A DNA stretch of 64,000 nt from Dentipellis sp. KUC8613 (taxonomy: Eukaryota > Basidiomycota > Agaricomycetes > Russulales > Hericiaceae): contig NSJX01000027.1 of assembly GCA_002286715.1 (NCBI GenBank), forward strand, positions 124,001 through 188,000. Direction: 5' to 3'. Made by a program: the position numbers and the translations under genes. The first letter of the stretch is position 1. The number at the start of each line of letters is the position of its first letter. A model generated the notes under the pieces. It had not been told where the DNA came from and ran no database searches. It was given only the letters and a program-made list of their open reading frames with translations. Shown here one piece after another: positions 15,521-28,200 of the stretch.

Positions 15521-18500
15521 ATGGCGCACAAATTCTCCGAGCCCTACTCTGGCAAGAACCCAATCCCAAAGGTAACCACCAATCTCAAGTCTCTGGTTAC
15601 ACCACAGAAGGCAACGGAAGCAAAGGCGCAGCAGCTCCAGTCCCAGACGCAGTCGTCCCAACAGGACGAAGAGCAGGATGAGGAGCAGACGGAGAAACGT
15701 GCCGGGCAGATGGAGAAGGGCCGCCGCGTGCGCGTGCGTGACCCCACGACGGGCGAGGACGTGCAGATCAGAAACGCACCGAGTGAGGTCACGGAAAGCG
15801 AGAAAGGCATGAATGTGCTCAAACTGGAGCTTCCTGAGCCTGGTTCGCCCATTCTACTCGGCGTCATGCTTACTAGCTGACCCTTGGTTGGACAGACTGG
15901 GATGCACACCGAGACGCAGTCTTGAGTGCCGGGCTCCAATCAATTCGTATCCTCGCTGTTACCTATGCCCTCGCCTCCTTGATACTATTTCTTCCTCTCC
16001 CTTTCCTCCGTCGTAGCGTCTTCAGCACAATAATTCGTTCCGCCCTAGCCTTCATCCCCGCAGGCCTCACCACCGCATTCCTTCTCAACCGCCTTCGCGA
16101 CACCGCGCTCTCCTCCGCCTCCGCCCGCGCGTGGCACTCCGAGCGCATCCGCGGCGAACGCGCAGGCTCGGACGTCGACGGGGACGGCAAGATCGGCGCG
16201 GACGAACGCCTGCGCGAGAGTGCCGAATGGGCGAACGCGCTGGTGGCCAGCATATGGCCGATCATGGACCCCGCGCTGTTTGCGTCTCTGGTAGACATGC
16301 TCGAGGACATCATGCAGGGCTCTGTCCCTTCTTTCGTCGTAAGTCACTGGTTGCCAGTGGCAAAATATCACCTCATTGTGTTGTTGTCGTAGCACTCTGT
16401 GCGCGTCTCGGATCTGGGACTGGGCTCCAACCCCATGCGCATCACTTCCGTCAGGGCGCTTCCGGATGTCGAGACTGAAGATGCCCTTGACATGCTCGAC
16501 GATGAAGTCCGCGACCAACTCGGCGGCGATCACGTCAACCTGGAAGTTTCCTTCGCGTACAATGCGCTGCCCAGTGGACAGAGCGCGGAGAGTAAGGCTC
16601 ACAATGCGCAGTAAGGTTTATCCTCCCGTGTTTGAGATATGTATTGATATCTGCGTAGTCTCTTGATCGATTTCTTCTTGGGCTTGAAGGGAGTATGGGG
16701 CTTCAAAGTCCGTAAGTACACGCTATTTACCTCTAATCTCCAGAGCTCATGCCAGTATTGTCAGCTGTCTGGGCGGAGCTGCGCGGTGTCGTTGGAACCG
16801 CACGCTTGCGTCTCCAAATGATCCCCGATCCCCCATTGTAAGAATCCACCTGCACATATGCGCATGCCACTCACCAGCAAAGTGCTCCCAGTGTCAAAAC
16901 GACCATGTTCACCCTCATGGGGCTGCCCCGGATGTCCATCTCCGTCACCGCGCTGTCCCATGCCCTGCCGAACGTGATGAACCTGCCCTTCATCTCCGGC
17001 TTCATATCCTCGTCTCTAGACACCGCTGCCGCGGAGTATGTCGCGCCGAAGAGTCTCATTCTGGACATGCAGAGGATGATTGGCGGTGGAGATGTCAGCA
17101 AGGGTAGGTGTCGCACCTCCAATTACGCATGGTTCGAATGCTCATCGCTGTTCATGAGACAGACACTCAGGCAGTAGGCGTCATCGTCGTCCACATCCAC
17201 CGCGCGACCGGCATCAAAAAGATGGACACAACCGGCTCTTCTGGTCAGTACAACCACTTCCTCGACCCACCCGCCCTGCTAAATCATTCATCGTCCACTC
17301 CACCCATGGCACCTGCCGTCACAGCAGACCCCTACGTGACGCTCACCTACTCGCGCCTGGGCAAGCCGCTCTTTTCGACGCGCATCATCAAGAACGAGCT
17401 GAATCCCAACTTCGAGGAGACCGCCGTCCTGCCCGTCGACGTGAACGTCGTGAAGCTCAAGGAGCAGCTGAGCCTGCAGGTGTGGGACTCGGACCGCAGC
17501 AGCGCAGTGAGTGGAACCTCTGCTCACCTCCCACCATATTCACCGAAACAATTGGAACCCTAGGACGACATGATGGGCTCCTGCGAGGTCGACATCACCT
17601 CCCTCCTGCGCTCCAAAAACACCGCCAAGCGGCACATCACGCCCCTCAGCACGCCCTCCTCCTCCTCGCACGCCCTCGGCACGCTCGAGTACACCGTCGG
17701 CTACTTCTCCAAGCGCTTCCCGAACACCGCCCTGCGCACCGACGGGCGCGACCCGGGCGTGCCCGACGACATCCAGCTGGACGGCGCATCGACCGAGCAG
17801 GACGGCGCGATGCGCACGACGCTGAACGGCCTCGAGCGCGCGGTGCTCGTGTGCCCGCCCGACGACGTGTGGGTGAGCGGGCTCGTGGGCGTGCAGGTGC
17901 ACGAGATCCGGGAGCTGGGCGTCGGGAGGGGCGGGCGCAGGGGCGCGGAGGGGCATAGGGGCCTGGCGCACGAGGTGAAGACGAAGCTGGCGGGCGGGGA
18001 GGAGGGCGAGAAGGGCCAGGACGAGGAGGGCGAGATGGAGGAGGGCGAGGGGATGCCGTCGAGCTATTGCACGATGTGCGTCGTTGTGGTCATTCGCTCC
18101 TATCATCCTCCGCACGATACTCATCATACATTTCCGCCTTTAGATCGCTGAACGACGAAATGGTGCGTATGGTGGTAGCTGCGGCAGCTTGGGACGTGCT
18201 AACGACGGGTATGCCGCACGCAGGTCTACGAAACCCGCGTCAAGCCCATCACCAGCTCGCCCATCTTCAACGCGGGCACGGAGCGCTTCGTGCGCGACTG
18301 GCGCGCCGCGCACGTCAGCGTCGCCGTCAAGGACTCGCGCATGCGCGAGAACGACGCCGTGCTCGGCGTCGTGCACCTCAAGGTAAGCCTTCTCCCCCTC
18401 CCATTCCCAACATTCCCCTCTCCCATACCAATCCTTACCTAACACCAACAACTAGCTCTCAGACCTACTCGTCAACGCCTCACAACTAACCCGCGTGTAC

Positions 18501-19850
18501 CACCTCGAGCACGGCATCGGACACGGCCGCATCCGCATCTCGCTGCTCTTCCGGCCGGTCTCCGCCCAGCTCCCCCCGCAACTGCTCGGGTTCGACATCG
18601 GCACTGTGCGTGTGCACCACATACACGCCGACGGCCACGCGGAGGCGGAGGCGGACCTGGCGAAGTGCGACGCGCGGCTGAAGCTGAGCACGGGCGGCGC
18701 GGAGGCGAAGGTCGCGCGCCGGCCGACTCGGAGCGCGGTGGACGGCGGGCAGATCGTCTGGGAGCGCGAAGGCGTGGAGCTGCCGGTCATGCAGCGCTAC
18801 GGCGCGGCGCTGCTGCTCTCGTTCCGCGCGAGCGGCGTGCACGCGATGGCGGCGCTGTGGCTGCGCGATCTGGTGGACGGGGTGCGCGCGGCGGTCGGCG
18901 TCGCGCTGTTCAGCTCGGGCGAGGACGCGGCGTTCGCGCGGCTGAAGCAGAACTATGTGCCGCTGGATGGGGATTTGAGCGCGTGGGCGGGCGGGGATTC
19001 GGAAAAGGGAGAGGGAGAGGTGGGGCTTAAGAGGATCGGCACGGTGACGGTGGAGGTGGAGTTTGTGCCTGGGATTGGGGATGCGCATCGGGATGTGATG
19101 TGGAGAGAGGGCGGGAGGGGGCGGTGGGAGGAGGTCGAGCGGGAGGCAAGGGAGGGCGGGAGGGAGGATGTGGGGGAGGTGCAGTCGGGCTCGGAATCGG
19201 CGACGCATGGTGCGGCGTCGGGGAAGGGGAGTGAACAGGAGGCGCAAGCGCAGCAGCGGGACGGGGAGCATAGCTCGCCGCACGGTGCAAACGGGAATAC
19301 AGAAGACGCCGCGCGTGGTAACGATGGTCAAAGCGGGACGCATCTGTCCGCAGATGGCCCTAACAATTTTGTGAGGGAGAATTCAACCACCGCAACTACA
19401 GGCCACGGTGAAGACGAGCGCGGCAGCTCTCAGGGCGCAGATAACTCGCCAGCCCCGGGGTCGGTGCGCCGGGATACAGGCTCGCCAATATCTGGACAGG
19501 ATGGACGGGTGGACAATACGACAGTCCCACACGACTCTGCCGAAGTCGATTCTCTCAGCGACGATGACGCCAGCGAAGACGTGGAAGCGGACGCCGATTC
19601 TGAAAACGATGTCGATGCACAGCAGCACGACGGGTCTAACGGCAGAAAGAAGCACAGGGGCCCGATGAAGAAGTTCAAGGAGTGGAAGGAGAAGGAGAAG
19701 GAGCTGCATGCGGACCACCGCGGGATCATGCAGATGAAGGGCGCGCGGACGGCGGTGTGGGTGCGGGACAGCATGCATGATGCGGCGCATTCTGTCAAAG
19801 ATAAGTTCAAGATGGAGGGGAGGCAGCCGGACGTGGAGACGGAGGTTTGA
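15521..19850 (+). CDS. SMP/C2-domain membrane-contact-site protein (tricalbin or Mug190-like)
   Basis: Predicted lipid-transfer or tether protein at ER-plasma-membrane contacts. ATG 15521 begins MAHKFSEPYSGKNPIP, then a charged stretch. A hydrophobic hairpin follows (ILAVTYALASLILFLPLPFL). The SMP-like domain begins EWANALVASIWPIMDPALF and runs through MLEDIMQGSVPSFV, IDFFLGLKG and LPFISGFISSSLD. A C2 domain follows: VVHIHRATGIKKMD, DPYVTL, NPNFEE, LQVWDSD. A second C2-like unit occurs around FVRDWRAAHVSVAVKDSRM. The C-terminal part (about 19100-19850) is a long acidic, Ser/Asp-rich region ending in a Lys-rich segment near HDAAHSVKDKFKMEG. Roughly ten exons were followed without a disabling change. 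The order of hairpin, SMP and C2 units matches tricalbin-type proteins and fungal Mug190 relatives. Exact domain limits are uncertain. Confidence 0.85.
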
Positions 19851-20087
19851 TGAATCTATGCCTTGCACTTGGATCATGCTATGGATTGGATATTGTAACA
19901 GTATCAGCCATCGTGGATTCGGACTGCTTGCGTTGACAACGACCTTCACATCTATATGCATCCTTATACTTTCTGTACCACCATAATACCCTTGCAATAT
20001 ACCATTGCTATCGTTAGCCAAGCCCCTCGTACGCGACATCATATCATTTTGCCGATTCTACCCACTGCAAGTACAGAGCAGGGCCCA

Positions 20088-21021
20088 TCAAGGAGTCGCA
20101 GTGGCACCCGTGTACGCATGGATCGTCTCATCCGCACATCCCGCCGGCGTCATGTAGTCGTACGCGCCCAAATTGATGTACACGTCCAAGTTGCCCGCGG
20201 CATCGGGGCAGACCAACCACGCCTAACCCAACCCAACTGCACATCAGCCCAACCCCACGACAACAAAAATCAAAAGAAAGGAAAACACGCACATTCAACT
20301 GCGGCCGGTCAATCGTCGGGATGCTCCACTCGACGGTATCGCCGCTCCACATGAACGTGCCCGCGCCGTCACCCGAGTCGGGCTCCGCGGACCAGGACAT
20401 CTTGAGCTTCGTGACGGTGCTGTTCGCGCGCGGCTCGACGGTCGCGTACAGCGGCGTCGTGCCGTTCGCGTTCTGGATGAGCTGCCCGTTCGTGATCTGG
20501 AACTGCGCGGCGGTTGCGGGCGAGCCGAGCACGGCGTCCGAGGCGGTGTTCAGGACTTCGCTTTGGAGGTACTTGTGGAAGTTCGGGTCCTCCTGCAGGT
20601 GGGTTGGGTTGAGCCCTGGGGATAAGAGAAGGAGAGGAACAGATGCACGTACTACTGCGCGGATGAAGGAGTAACCGGCTTGGAGGGTCGTGGTGCCACT
20701 GGCGGCGGTGGTGCTAGTGGTAGACGTGCCTCCACCTCCGTTGGAGACCGTAGATGTTGGCGGAGGCGATCCTCCATTCCCGCCTGGGAGACATTGCGAG
20801 TAGTAGGGGTTTGAGACTGTGCATGTCCAGCCGGATGGGCAAGTCGTCGCGCCGGTCCAACCGGTGCCACCGCACTGTTAGTAGAGAATGAACAATGGTC
20901 TGTGTATGCACTCTAATCCGACTGCGCAAGGACGAACCTGGCCGTACTGGGGGGCGGTCGACTGAGCGAGCACAGTGCTCGCGAAGAACACTGTAGAGAT
21001 CAAAGCTGTGACGGACTTCAT
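20088..21021 (-). CDS. Secreted CBM1 protein with undescribed C-terminal domain
   Basis: ATG 21021 opens a signal peptide, [21 protein letters not shown] fungal cellulose-binding CBM1 follows: [16 protein letters not shown], then [14 protein letters not shown], with its first intron after QYGQ. A Ser/Thr/Gly linker of about 25 residues leads to a domain of about 170 aa. Its marks include [81 protein letters not shown] and the end GATATP. No glycosidase or LPMO signature was found: after signal cleavage the protein does not begin with the N-terminal His of an LPMO. I think the same architecture recurs in polypores as a CBM1 protein of unknown activity. It would act outside the cell on plant cell wall. 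Confidence 0.85.
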
Positions 21022-21063
21022 GATGCCGGAAGTACACTCATCATACTCGTGCAAGGAGTCGCG

Positions 21064-21071
21064 ATTATATA
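21064..21071 (-). promoter_or_regulatory. Likely TATA box of the CBM1 gene
   Basis: TATATAAT on the minus strand, about 43 bp upstream of the ATG at 21021. A short 5' leader and a TATA box fit an inducible secreted-protein gene. Confidence 0.45.
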
Positions 21072-21522
21072 CCGCACATACAGGGCCAGCTAGCTGCAAC
21101 GCGCTGTCCGCCACGGCAGCGCCGAGCAAAAGGCTATTCCTCGGCAACGTCAGTACCGGCAAATTCGAGGGCTCTACATTCGTTGATGAGGATCCGAATA
21201 TTGTGGTGACGGGGTATCTTCGGGCGGTCAGCAGACACGGTCATAAAGCGAAAGGACTTGCAGAAGATGATGCGAGGGAGAGGAACGATGTGTTCTGCGA
21301 AGACATCGCTGCGAAGCCCAGACATTCCAAGTCGGAATTATACACGGCACGTGGGTATACGTACTCTACATGTTACAGAAAGTCCTCCAAGTCCTGTGTC
21401 CAAGGCCCTGAGGCGTGTATTACAGCTATGATAACAGCTGTACGACGCGATGAAAGTCAAAAACGCATCCGATTTGTAGAATAGAAAATCATACCAGACG
21501 CATATAACCTCTGAATCAATTC
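21072..21522. other. Intergenic region
   Basis: About 450 bp between the CBM1 promoter and the stop of the next minus-strand gene. A long plus-strand frame crosses it but has no domain and overlaps the CBM1 5' exon. It is taken as upstream control DNA of the CBM1 gene. Confidence 0.5.
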
Positions 21523-22381
21523 TTAATCCGAGGTTTTGGTTCCATTGACATCCTTCACATCCACGCCACTGTCCTCGTCAGGCACTATAGTATCGTGTGA
21601 TTGCTCAAATCCATCTTCATCGGCATCTTCTGTCTTGACCCCATTTGAGCTTTTTCCTTTGCCGTAGACTAACGCCTGCGCTTCTCTGTAATATCCATGG
21701 ATGCCGTCGTACACGTCCTGACGACGGCGAACAAACAAGTACACAACCCAAGTCGAAAGCAGGGAAAGCGTGATGAAGATCGACATCATGAAGACGCCGA
21801 TAAGGGAGATGATTAGGATGCCAGCTAGGGGAATGTGAGCGTGCATTCCCATTGAATTGAGCCGAATAACTCACCCATGAATAGAACAGCAGACAGGGTT
21901 ACGGTCAAAGCAATGCCAATGGCAAATACAAGTACAGAAACGGAGATAAAGAGAGAAAGCACACTGGAATAACGTCGGTAAGCTCTGCCGACCCGGGGGT
22001 ACGCGCTAAACGTACATGAATGAGAGTATGGGCACCAGACTAAGTGCGATGAAAACAAAGACGAAAGTCTATACAGGGCACAAAATTAGCATTAGAGTAG
22101 GGTGTGGTATAGCATAAAGCGCTTACCGAGCTGATAGGATACGTGGAAAATGAATGGACAGCAGATTTTCTACCAGGCTCGACGTATTTCTTGTCGACAC
22201 TATATGAAAACCCTCAGCATAAGACGAGACATGCCGCCGCAGACGAGACGTATAAAGTGGTGTATTCGAAGAGCTTCTCTCACCGATCTATTATGTGTCT
22301 CACAGACATGGCACTTTTCTCGAACTGGGAGGAGAGATTCTCCTGCGAATCATCGTGTGCGAGGCCATTCGTCGTAGCCAT
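21523..22381 (-). CDS. Small multi-hairpin membrane protein (promethin-like topology)
   Basis: ATG 22381 starts MATTNGLAHDDSQENL. Exons then give SVRHIID, KYVEPGRKSAVHSFSTYPIS and three hydrophobic segments: FVFVFIALSLVPILSF, LFISVSVLVFAIGIALTVTL and a final stretch from ILIISLIGVFMM to LLSTWVVYLFV. A charged C-tail rich in Asp/Glu ends NGTKTSD. Introns are 50-95 nt. The short soluble N-part, paired long hydrophobic hairpins and acidic tail resemble lipid-droplet promethin/LDO-type or other ER hairpin proteins. This is a guess from topology, not from a signature motif. Confidence 0.65.
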
Positions 22382-22868
22382 TACGACAGTGTCGAGTGAA
22401 CGTCTCGGGTAAGGCAAAGGCGGGGACAAGTTGAGCGAGATGCTCGCGGAACTGTGGGTCCTGGTGAAAGAAAAGGACGGGGGATTGCAGGAAACAGGAG
22501 ACAAGGGTTATGGACGGCGGAGCTGAGCGCGACAGACACGCTGACGCGCGAGCCCCGCTTGAATGCACGTGTTCATACCGTTCCTCCCTCTTCGTGTCCG
22601 AATAGATTCTCAATCCAAAAAATATATAATCATGGAGCGCTGGACATTGTAAAGACACTTATGGCACATCGTATGAAGTTTACCCTGAACTTCTTGCCTG
22701 AAATACGAAGACTCGGCAAGCGCGGACGGAGCACGTGCTACGCGCCCTTCCTCACGTGATGCCTGGAACCCAGTATCCTGTCGCGAATTTCGGTTCTGAC
22801 TCTTGCCAGTATCCTACCCCCCCTCCGTATACCCCGTCAGAAGCTCGGCCTCTCGCCTCTCTGAAATC
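22382..22868. other. Divergent intergenic region
   Basis: 487 bp between the ATGs of the hairpin protein (-) and Rpc34 (+); no gene seen. Confidence 0.55.
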
Positions 22869-24806
22869 ATGGCTGCAAGAAAGCTCAATCCGCTGGAGAC
22901 GAAGCTGCATCAAGCAGCCCTCCAGGCTGGCAAGGTCTGTCTTGCTGTTTCACCGGATGTATCTCAAGTACTCATTTGCCTTTACCACAGCCGATCACCC
23001 AGAAGGAAGTGGATGCAATTGTACCAGATGCAGCGGCAAGAATCAGCGCAATTAACTTTCTCTTGGGAGCGGTGAGTGATACTCGTTTGCGGAGCAGGTA
23101 GTATAGTTTAACGGGACGGAACGTTAGGGGATGTTGAAGCTCTTGAAGGATGGGAACAAGCTTCTCTATCGTGCAGTCCAGAAGGGTGAGATGGACATGT
23201 GAGTGTACATTCCTCGTGCATAGCCTCTCAAATTAAACTCCTACACAGTAAGAAAGGTCTCACGGGTGAGGAGAACATGGTTCTCGGACACATTCAGGCT
23301 GCCGCGAACCAAGGTGACATTTATTCCCTCCGCACATTCCCTGTCATCTAATCAAACTCGGATTTGACAGGAATATGGACAAAACATCTGAAGGCCAAAA
23401 CAGAGCTTCACCAGACTGTCATCGACCGATGCTTGAAGTCACTAGTCCAAAAGCAACTCATCAAAGCCGTGAAGGGCGTAGACAAGGTGCGCAACCATCT
23501 GCACAGAAATCAAAGCTACATAATTGACCGACGCGAAAATGCTGCACCCATAGAACCGAACGCGCAAGATCTACATGATGGCCCATCTCGAACCTTCCGT
23601 CGAGCTGACCGGCGGTCCTTGGTACACAGACAGCGAACTCGACACAGAGTTCATCAAGCTCCTCTGTAGCGCTTGCCTGCGCTTCATCAAAGACCGCGTT
23701 CGTGCCTCCACTTCATTCATAACCATCTTAATCTCAGTCTATACACGTCCGACAGAGCTTCCCCAAACAAAAGAATTCCGATGACGCCCCCGCCTCCTCT
23801 TTACCCCTCTACTCCATCTCAGACGCGCCCGCATACCCAACTGCCCAACAAATCACCGGTTTCCTGAGCAAAAGCAAAATCACAGAGACGCAGCTCACAG
23901 AGGAGCACGTCGAGATGCTCTTGAACGTCCTAATCCTCGATGGGGACGTCGAGAAGGTAGGCTCTCCTTCCCTTCACCACACCATTCCGCCGCATGATCT
24001 AACGTGTCTACCAGATTCCCGCCTTCGCAGCGGCAATGTGGGACTCCAACGCGATCGCCGACGACGTCTCCGGCTCCGAATCCGGCTCCGAGTCCGAAGA
24101 CGACAAGCGAAAATCCAAGAGCAAAAAACGCAAGAGCGCGAAAGAGTCGTCCTCCAAGAGCAAGAGCAAGAAGCGCAAGCGCAGCAAGGAGAGCGACGAC
24201 GAGTCCGATGCGTCCGACAGAGGGTCAAAGAAAAGCAAGTCGAAGGGGAAGAAGCGCAAACGCGATGACAGCGACGAGGAGGAGAGCGCGAGCGAGGCAG
24301 AGGCGAAGAAAAAGCGCAAGAAGCGCAAGGTGGACAAGAGCGACGCGTCCGGGTCTGAATCCGCGAGCGACTCGGACTCGGACGCGCGCTCGAAAAAGAA
24401 ATCAAAGGCGAAGAAGAAATCCAAATCGCGGCGCTCGAAGTCTTCCGACGAGAGCAGCAGCGACTCCGACTCTGACTCCGGGTCGGAGTCCGGCAGCGAC
24501 AGCGACACCTCGCGGCGCAAACGCTCCAAATCCAAGTCGTCCTCGCGGTCGAAATCAAAAAGCAAGTCCTCGAAGCTGCGCGCGCGGTCGTCTTCGCCCG
24601 ATGCGACTATGGGCAACGACTCGTTCACGGGCAGCGCCTGGGTCTACCGGGCCATTCGACAAGAGCGGGTGGCGCTGGGGTGGTCTGAGGCGCCGTGCGG
24701 GAGGTGCCCCGTGTTCGATTTCTGCAAGGATGGCGGGCCTGTCAACGCCAAGGAATGCGAGTATTACGGGGAATGGCTGACGAGGGGCGTCGTTGAGCAG
24801 GAATAG
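22869..24806 (+). CDS. RNA polymerase III subunit Rpc34 (Rpc6) with Lys/Ser-rich insertion
   Basis: Core Pol III subunit that takes part in promoter opening and contacts TFIIIB, in the nucleus. ATG 22869 begins MAARKLNPLETKL. Exon 1 (22869-22934) is followed by a 56-nt intron, then PITQKEVDAIVPD, GMLKLLKDGNKLLYR, the second winged helix (GIWTKHLKAKTELHQTVIDR, SLVQKQLIKAVK), KIYMMAHLEPSVELTGGPWY and LDTEFIKLLCSACLRFI. The C-terminus has the four-Cys Fe-S region CGRCPVF, FC and ECEYYG. Between MWDSNAIADD and the terminal domain (about 24060-24600) lies an insertion of about 180 aa made almost only of Lys, Arg, Ser, Asp and Glu, which is absent from the yeast and human proteins as I know them. 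All other core parts are in order and in frame. Confidence 0.93.
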
Positions 24807-25298
24807 TTAGGACTTAGCTATAGTTTTGCAAGTGTATCTATAAGAGGAGACTGCCAATGCGCAATTGTGTTGCTGCCTGTATCCAGCGCAGACAGAAGAT
24901 GATCCATTAGCAATGTAATTTGGGCTCTCCACACCGATTACCGCCGATACAGCTAAGAATTAACCATTCCGAGTAAGAAGAGAACTATCGAGTAGAGCAG
25001 GCTGGAGACATAGAGTAGCGGGTACGGGTACGGGTACTATGGATTACAACATTTCAAAAGCTTCTGCGGGGGAAATGGCACCGAGCGCGGGGTGGAAGAG
25101 CGGGATTAGTCTGTAAAGGAACGAACGGGTGGTTCGACACATATAGGAACATGAAAGCGAAAGCGGCAGGGACCGTGCAAACTAGATGAGGGATACATGG
25201 AAAGCAAGACGAAAGAGGGAGATAGACGCAGAAACGAAGAGCATGTAGCACGATGCACGAAATGTGGTGAACTGAGGGAATGTACAAAACCAGAAGCT
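24807..25298. other. Intergenic, convergent 3' ends
   Basis: 492 bp between Rpc34 and the transcription factor. No gene recognised. A short GGGTAC direct repeat occurs near 25020-25036. Confidence 0.55.
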
Positions 25299-28200
25299 TT
25301 ACGAGTGTGATGGCGGGAGATTGCCTACGACATGGACAATTAAGTCAAGACGGCCGCGACACGAATACTGCATAAAGTACGTACCATACATCTGATACTG
25401 CTCAGGAAGGTACATTTGCTGAGGGGGATGTTGTTGATGATTATGCGCATGCTGCTGCTGCTGCTGCTGCTCCGGTGCACTGCTCATATCCTGAAGCAGA
25501 GGAACACCATAAGGCGTGCTCAACTGGTTGAGCGTCGAATAGTCGCTCCAGTACTGCGGGTACCGCTGCGCATGCGAGCTCGACTGATCAGCAGGCGCCT
25601 GGCGCGCCCGCTCCTCCACGAAGCCCGTGCTGTACTGCTGCGGCAGCACCGACGTCGACAAGCTGCCATTGTAGCTCCCCATGTTATCGCCCGGCCAGCG
25701 GTCGTACGACGTGTAGTACGGGATGCCGTTGCCGTTCCCACTGACACCATGCGTCGTCGGGCTGACCGCGCTCGGCGGCGCGACATTCGGCGCGACTGGG
25801 AACCCGTGGCTGGGGACCGAAGTCCGATGGCTCGGGGGTGGAGCGCCCGCGAAAAAATGCGAGTCCTCGAGGAAGTGCTCCGCGCTCCGCTTGCGGGGCG
25901 CAGGCCCGGTCACGAGGTTCGCCATCTCCATCTTCGCGCCGGCGATGTTGACGTTGGACCCGTTCAGCAGCTCCCAGGCGCGCCCTGCGCTCGGCCAGAC
26001 GATGGACATGTTGCGCAGGATCTCCATGCACGTGGTGAGGCCGATGCGGGCCTGCGGGTCAGTGGGGAACACATTAACTAGACACGGGGGTGAGATTGTG
26101 GAAATGGCGTAGAGAGGAGGACACTTACGGGTGTTGACGTGCATAATGCCAGCCGTGAATATATAGAAGGATAAGAATACCGATGCACGTTTGATACAGT
26201 AATGCTCCCGGTACGTAGCCACTAGAAATGTATAATTAGATCAGTCAAAATGCACCCACTTCAGGGCCGACTGAACGAACCGATCGACGTGATGGAATTC
26301 GCTGCTTGAACGCAAAGGTCGTAGTTCTTCTGTGAGATAGCTTGCACCTCGGGGTCCTCGTGAGCAGGGGATCTGTGGCACATTGGTCAGTATCCATGAT
26401 AACACATATACGCCGTAACGACTTACCCCTTGGTCTTCATCTCTAACACATAGCGCATGCTAGTCACAAAAGTCAGACCATCCATTCACATTCTCTTGGC
26501 AGAAAAAGAGGGTACTCACAAGGGCCGGTGCAGAAGCAACACCACACACCAATACTGCATGTGTAATGTCAACACATGCGGCGGCGGCGGTGTTGCGCCC
26601 TTCTTCGCGGCAGCGGGGTCGTACCGGAGATGGCCAGGCAGCTCTATGTACCATTTATCTAACAATTCCTCCAAACGCAGCGACTCGGCGTGTCGACCAG
26701 GGCCGAAGCGGACGGCATAAATAGCTTGCACGATCTTACTGAGAATTATAGCTGTTAAAACAAATAAAAGAAAAGGAATTGAGAACGCGGGACATTAGAG
26801 GAATCCGATGGAACATACACAACGTGGCGGACGCGTTGAAGCACGAGATAACGTGGCCAGGGAGCACAACCGGTTTCACGAGCGGAAGCTTCTCGTCAGC
26901 GTGATCCGGATCGTGCCCGATAGCGTCCGTCGACGGCCTCGAGTGCCAATCTTCACGCTCCTCCGGCTGCAAGCGCACGATAATCAGTGTCATGCCACGC
27001 TTCGATCCGCTCTAGAAGCACCGCAAGCACGCACCTCGTCCTCGCTGGGCAGATCGACGTCGAAGTCGCGTTCATAGATGGCGATGGGCCGGCCTATGCA
27101 CACCATCACATCAAAATATCAAAGCAACAAAGCCTAAGTAAACCTCGATCGCGCGGCGCTAAAACGCGGGAGCACGCACCGATGTACGACGAGACGTACT
27201 TGTCCATGATGACACAGGCATACCAGATGCGCCGCCGCTCCTGCAGCTCCACGGGGTTGAACAGCGAAGCCCCTACGTGCTGCCATCGATCGGCGCTTTT
27301 GTGGATCCCCAGATCCTGGGCCATCCGCACGGCCATGCCGATGTACAGCCAGGCCTGTGCCATTGCGCCAATGCCAATCTCTCTGTACCCCATCAGCAGC
27401 AGCGCCTGGCACGTACTCGACCGTGAGCTCGCGTAGGTGCGATTCAAGAGTATCTTGGCCTTGTCGAGGTACGAGTCGCCAGCGGGCCACATTTCCCCTT
27501 CCGGAGGCGGGGGCACCTCCGTGTCGCTGCGCGTGGTATACCGCGCCGCGATGGAGAACATCACGAGCAGGAGAAGGGGGGGAATGTACGGCCTCCGGCG
27601 ACCGACAGGCGACGAGCCGCTGGGCGACGTTCCTTCTGACGCATTCGAATTAGGTGAAGCACCAGAAGCAATATGTCTGCGAATACGTCAAGAAAGAACG
27701 CGGGATCAGTGGGGTGATTTTATGGAAGAACGCGAAGGAGTCTTACCCGCTGCGGAAGTCTTCCATGAATGTCTTTTTGTGCACGATAGGCAGGGCGGGA
27801 TGGACGAAGGTGAAGTACAGATCCAGCAGGCGCTCCTGCGTCTGCAGAGGAGGCAGCGTCACCGCCAGCTCCTCTTCCTCCCTGGCCTCGTTGCGCTGAT
27901 ACTGGTTGCTCGGCAGCGGTGGCCAGACCCGTGCCTTGGGGAACCGCCTACAACATGCGCCATAAAGTTAGCGCTGTATCTCGGCGGACAACCTCGGAGC
28001 GTGCCGAAGATTCGAGGATTCGAGAACCAGAACCAGAACCACATTGAGATTGCGAACTCACCAAATGCCACCTTCATTGCGCCCGTCGACGCGGTCCTTC
28101 ACGCCGAGGAGATGAAGCCCACTCGCCTTCCCGTGATAGCGCACCTCCCGCTCCTCGTTCAAACTCAACTGACCCACCTCGCCCGCCAGCTCGTCCTCCT

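Noticed and set aside
20975..21484. 169-codon plus-strand frame
   Set aside because: Overlaps the CBM1 signal-peptide exon and promoter antisense, with no signal or domain.
24008..24628. 206-codon minus-strand frame opposite the Rpc34 insertion
   Set aside because: It is the mirror of a Lys/Ser-coding repeat (Leu/Ser/Phe-rich), with no domain and no splice context.
25416..26081. 221-codon plus-strand frame
   Set aside because: Antisense shadow of the C-terminal part of the Zn2Cys6 regulator, Arg/Leu-rich, with no features.
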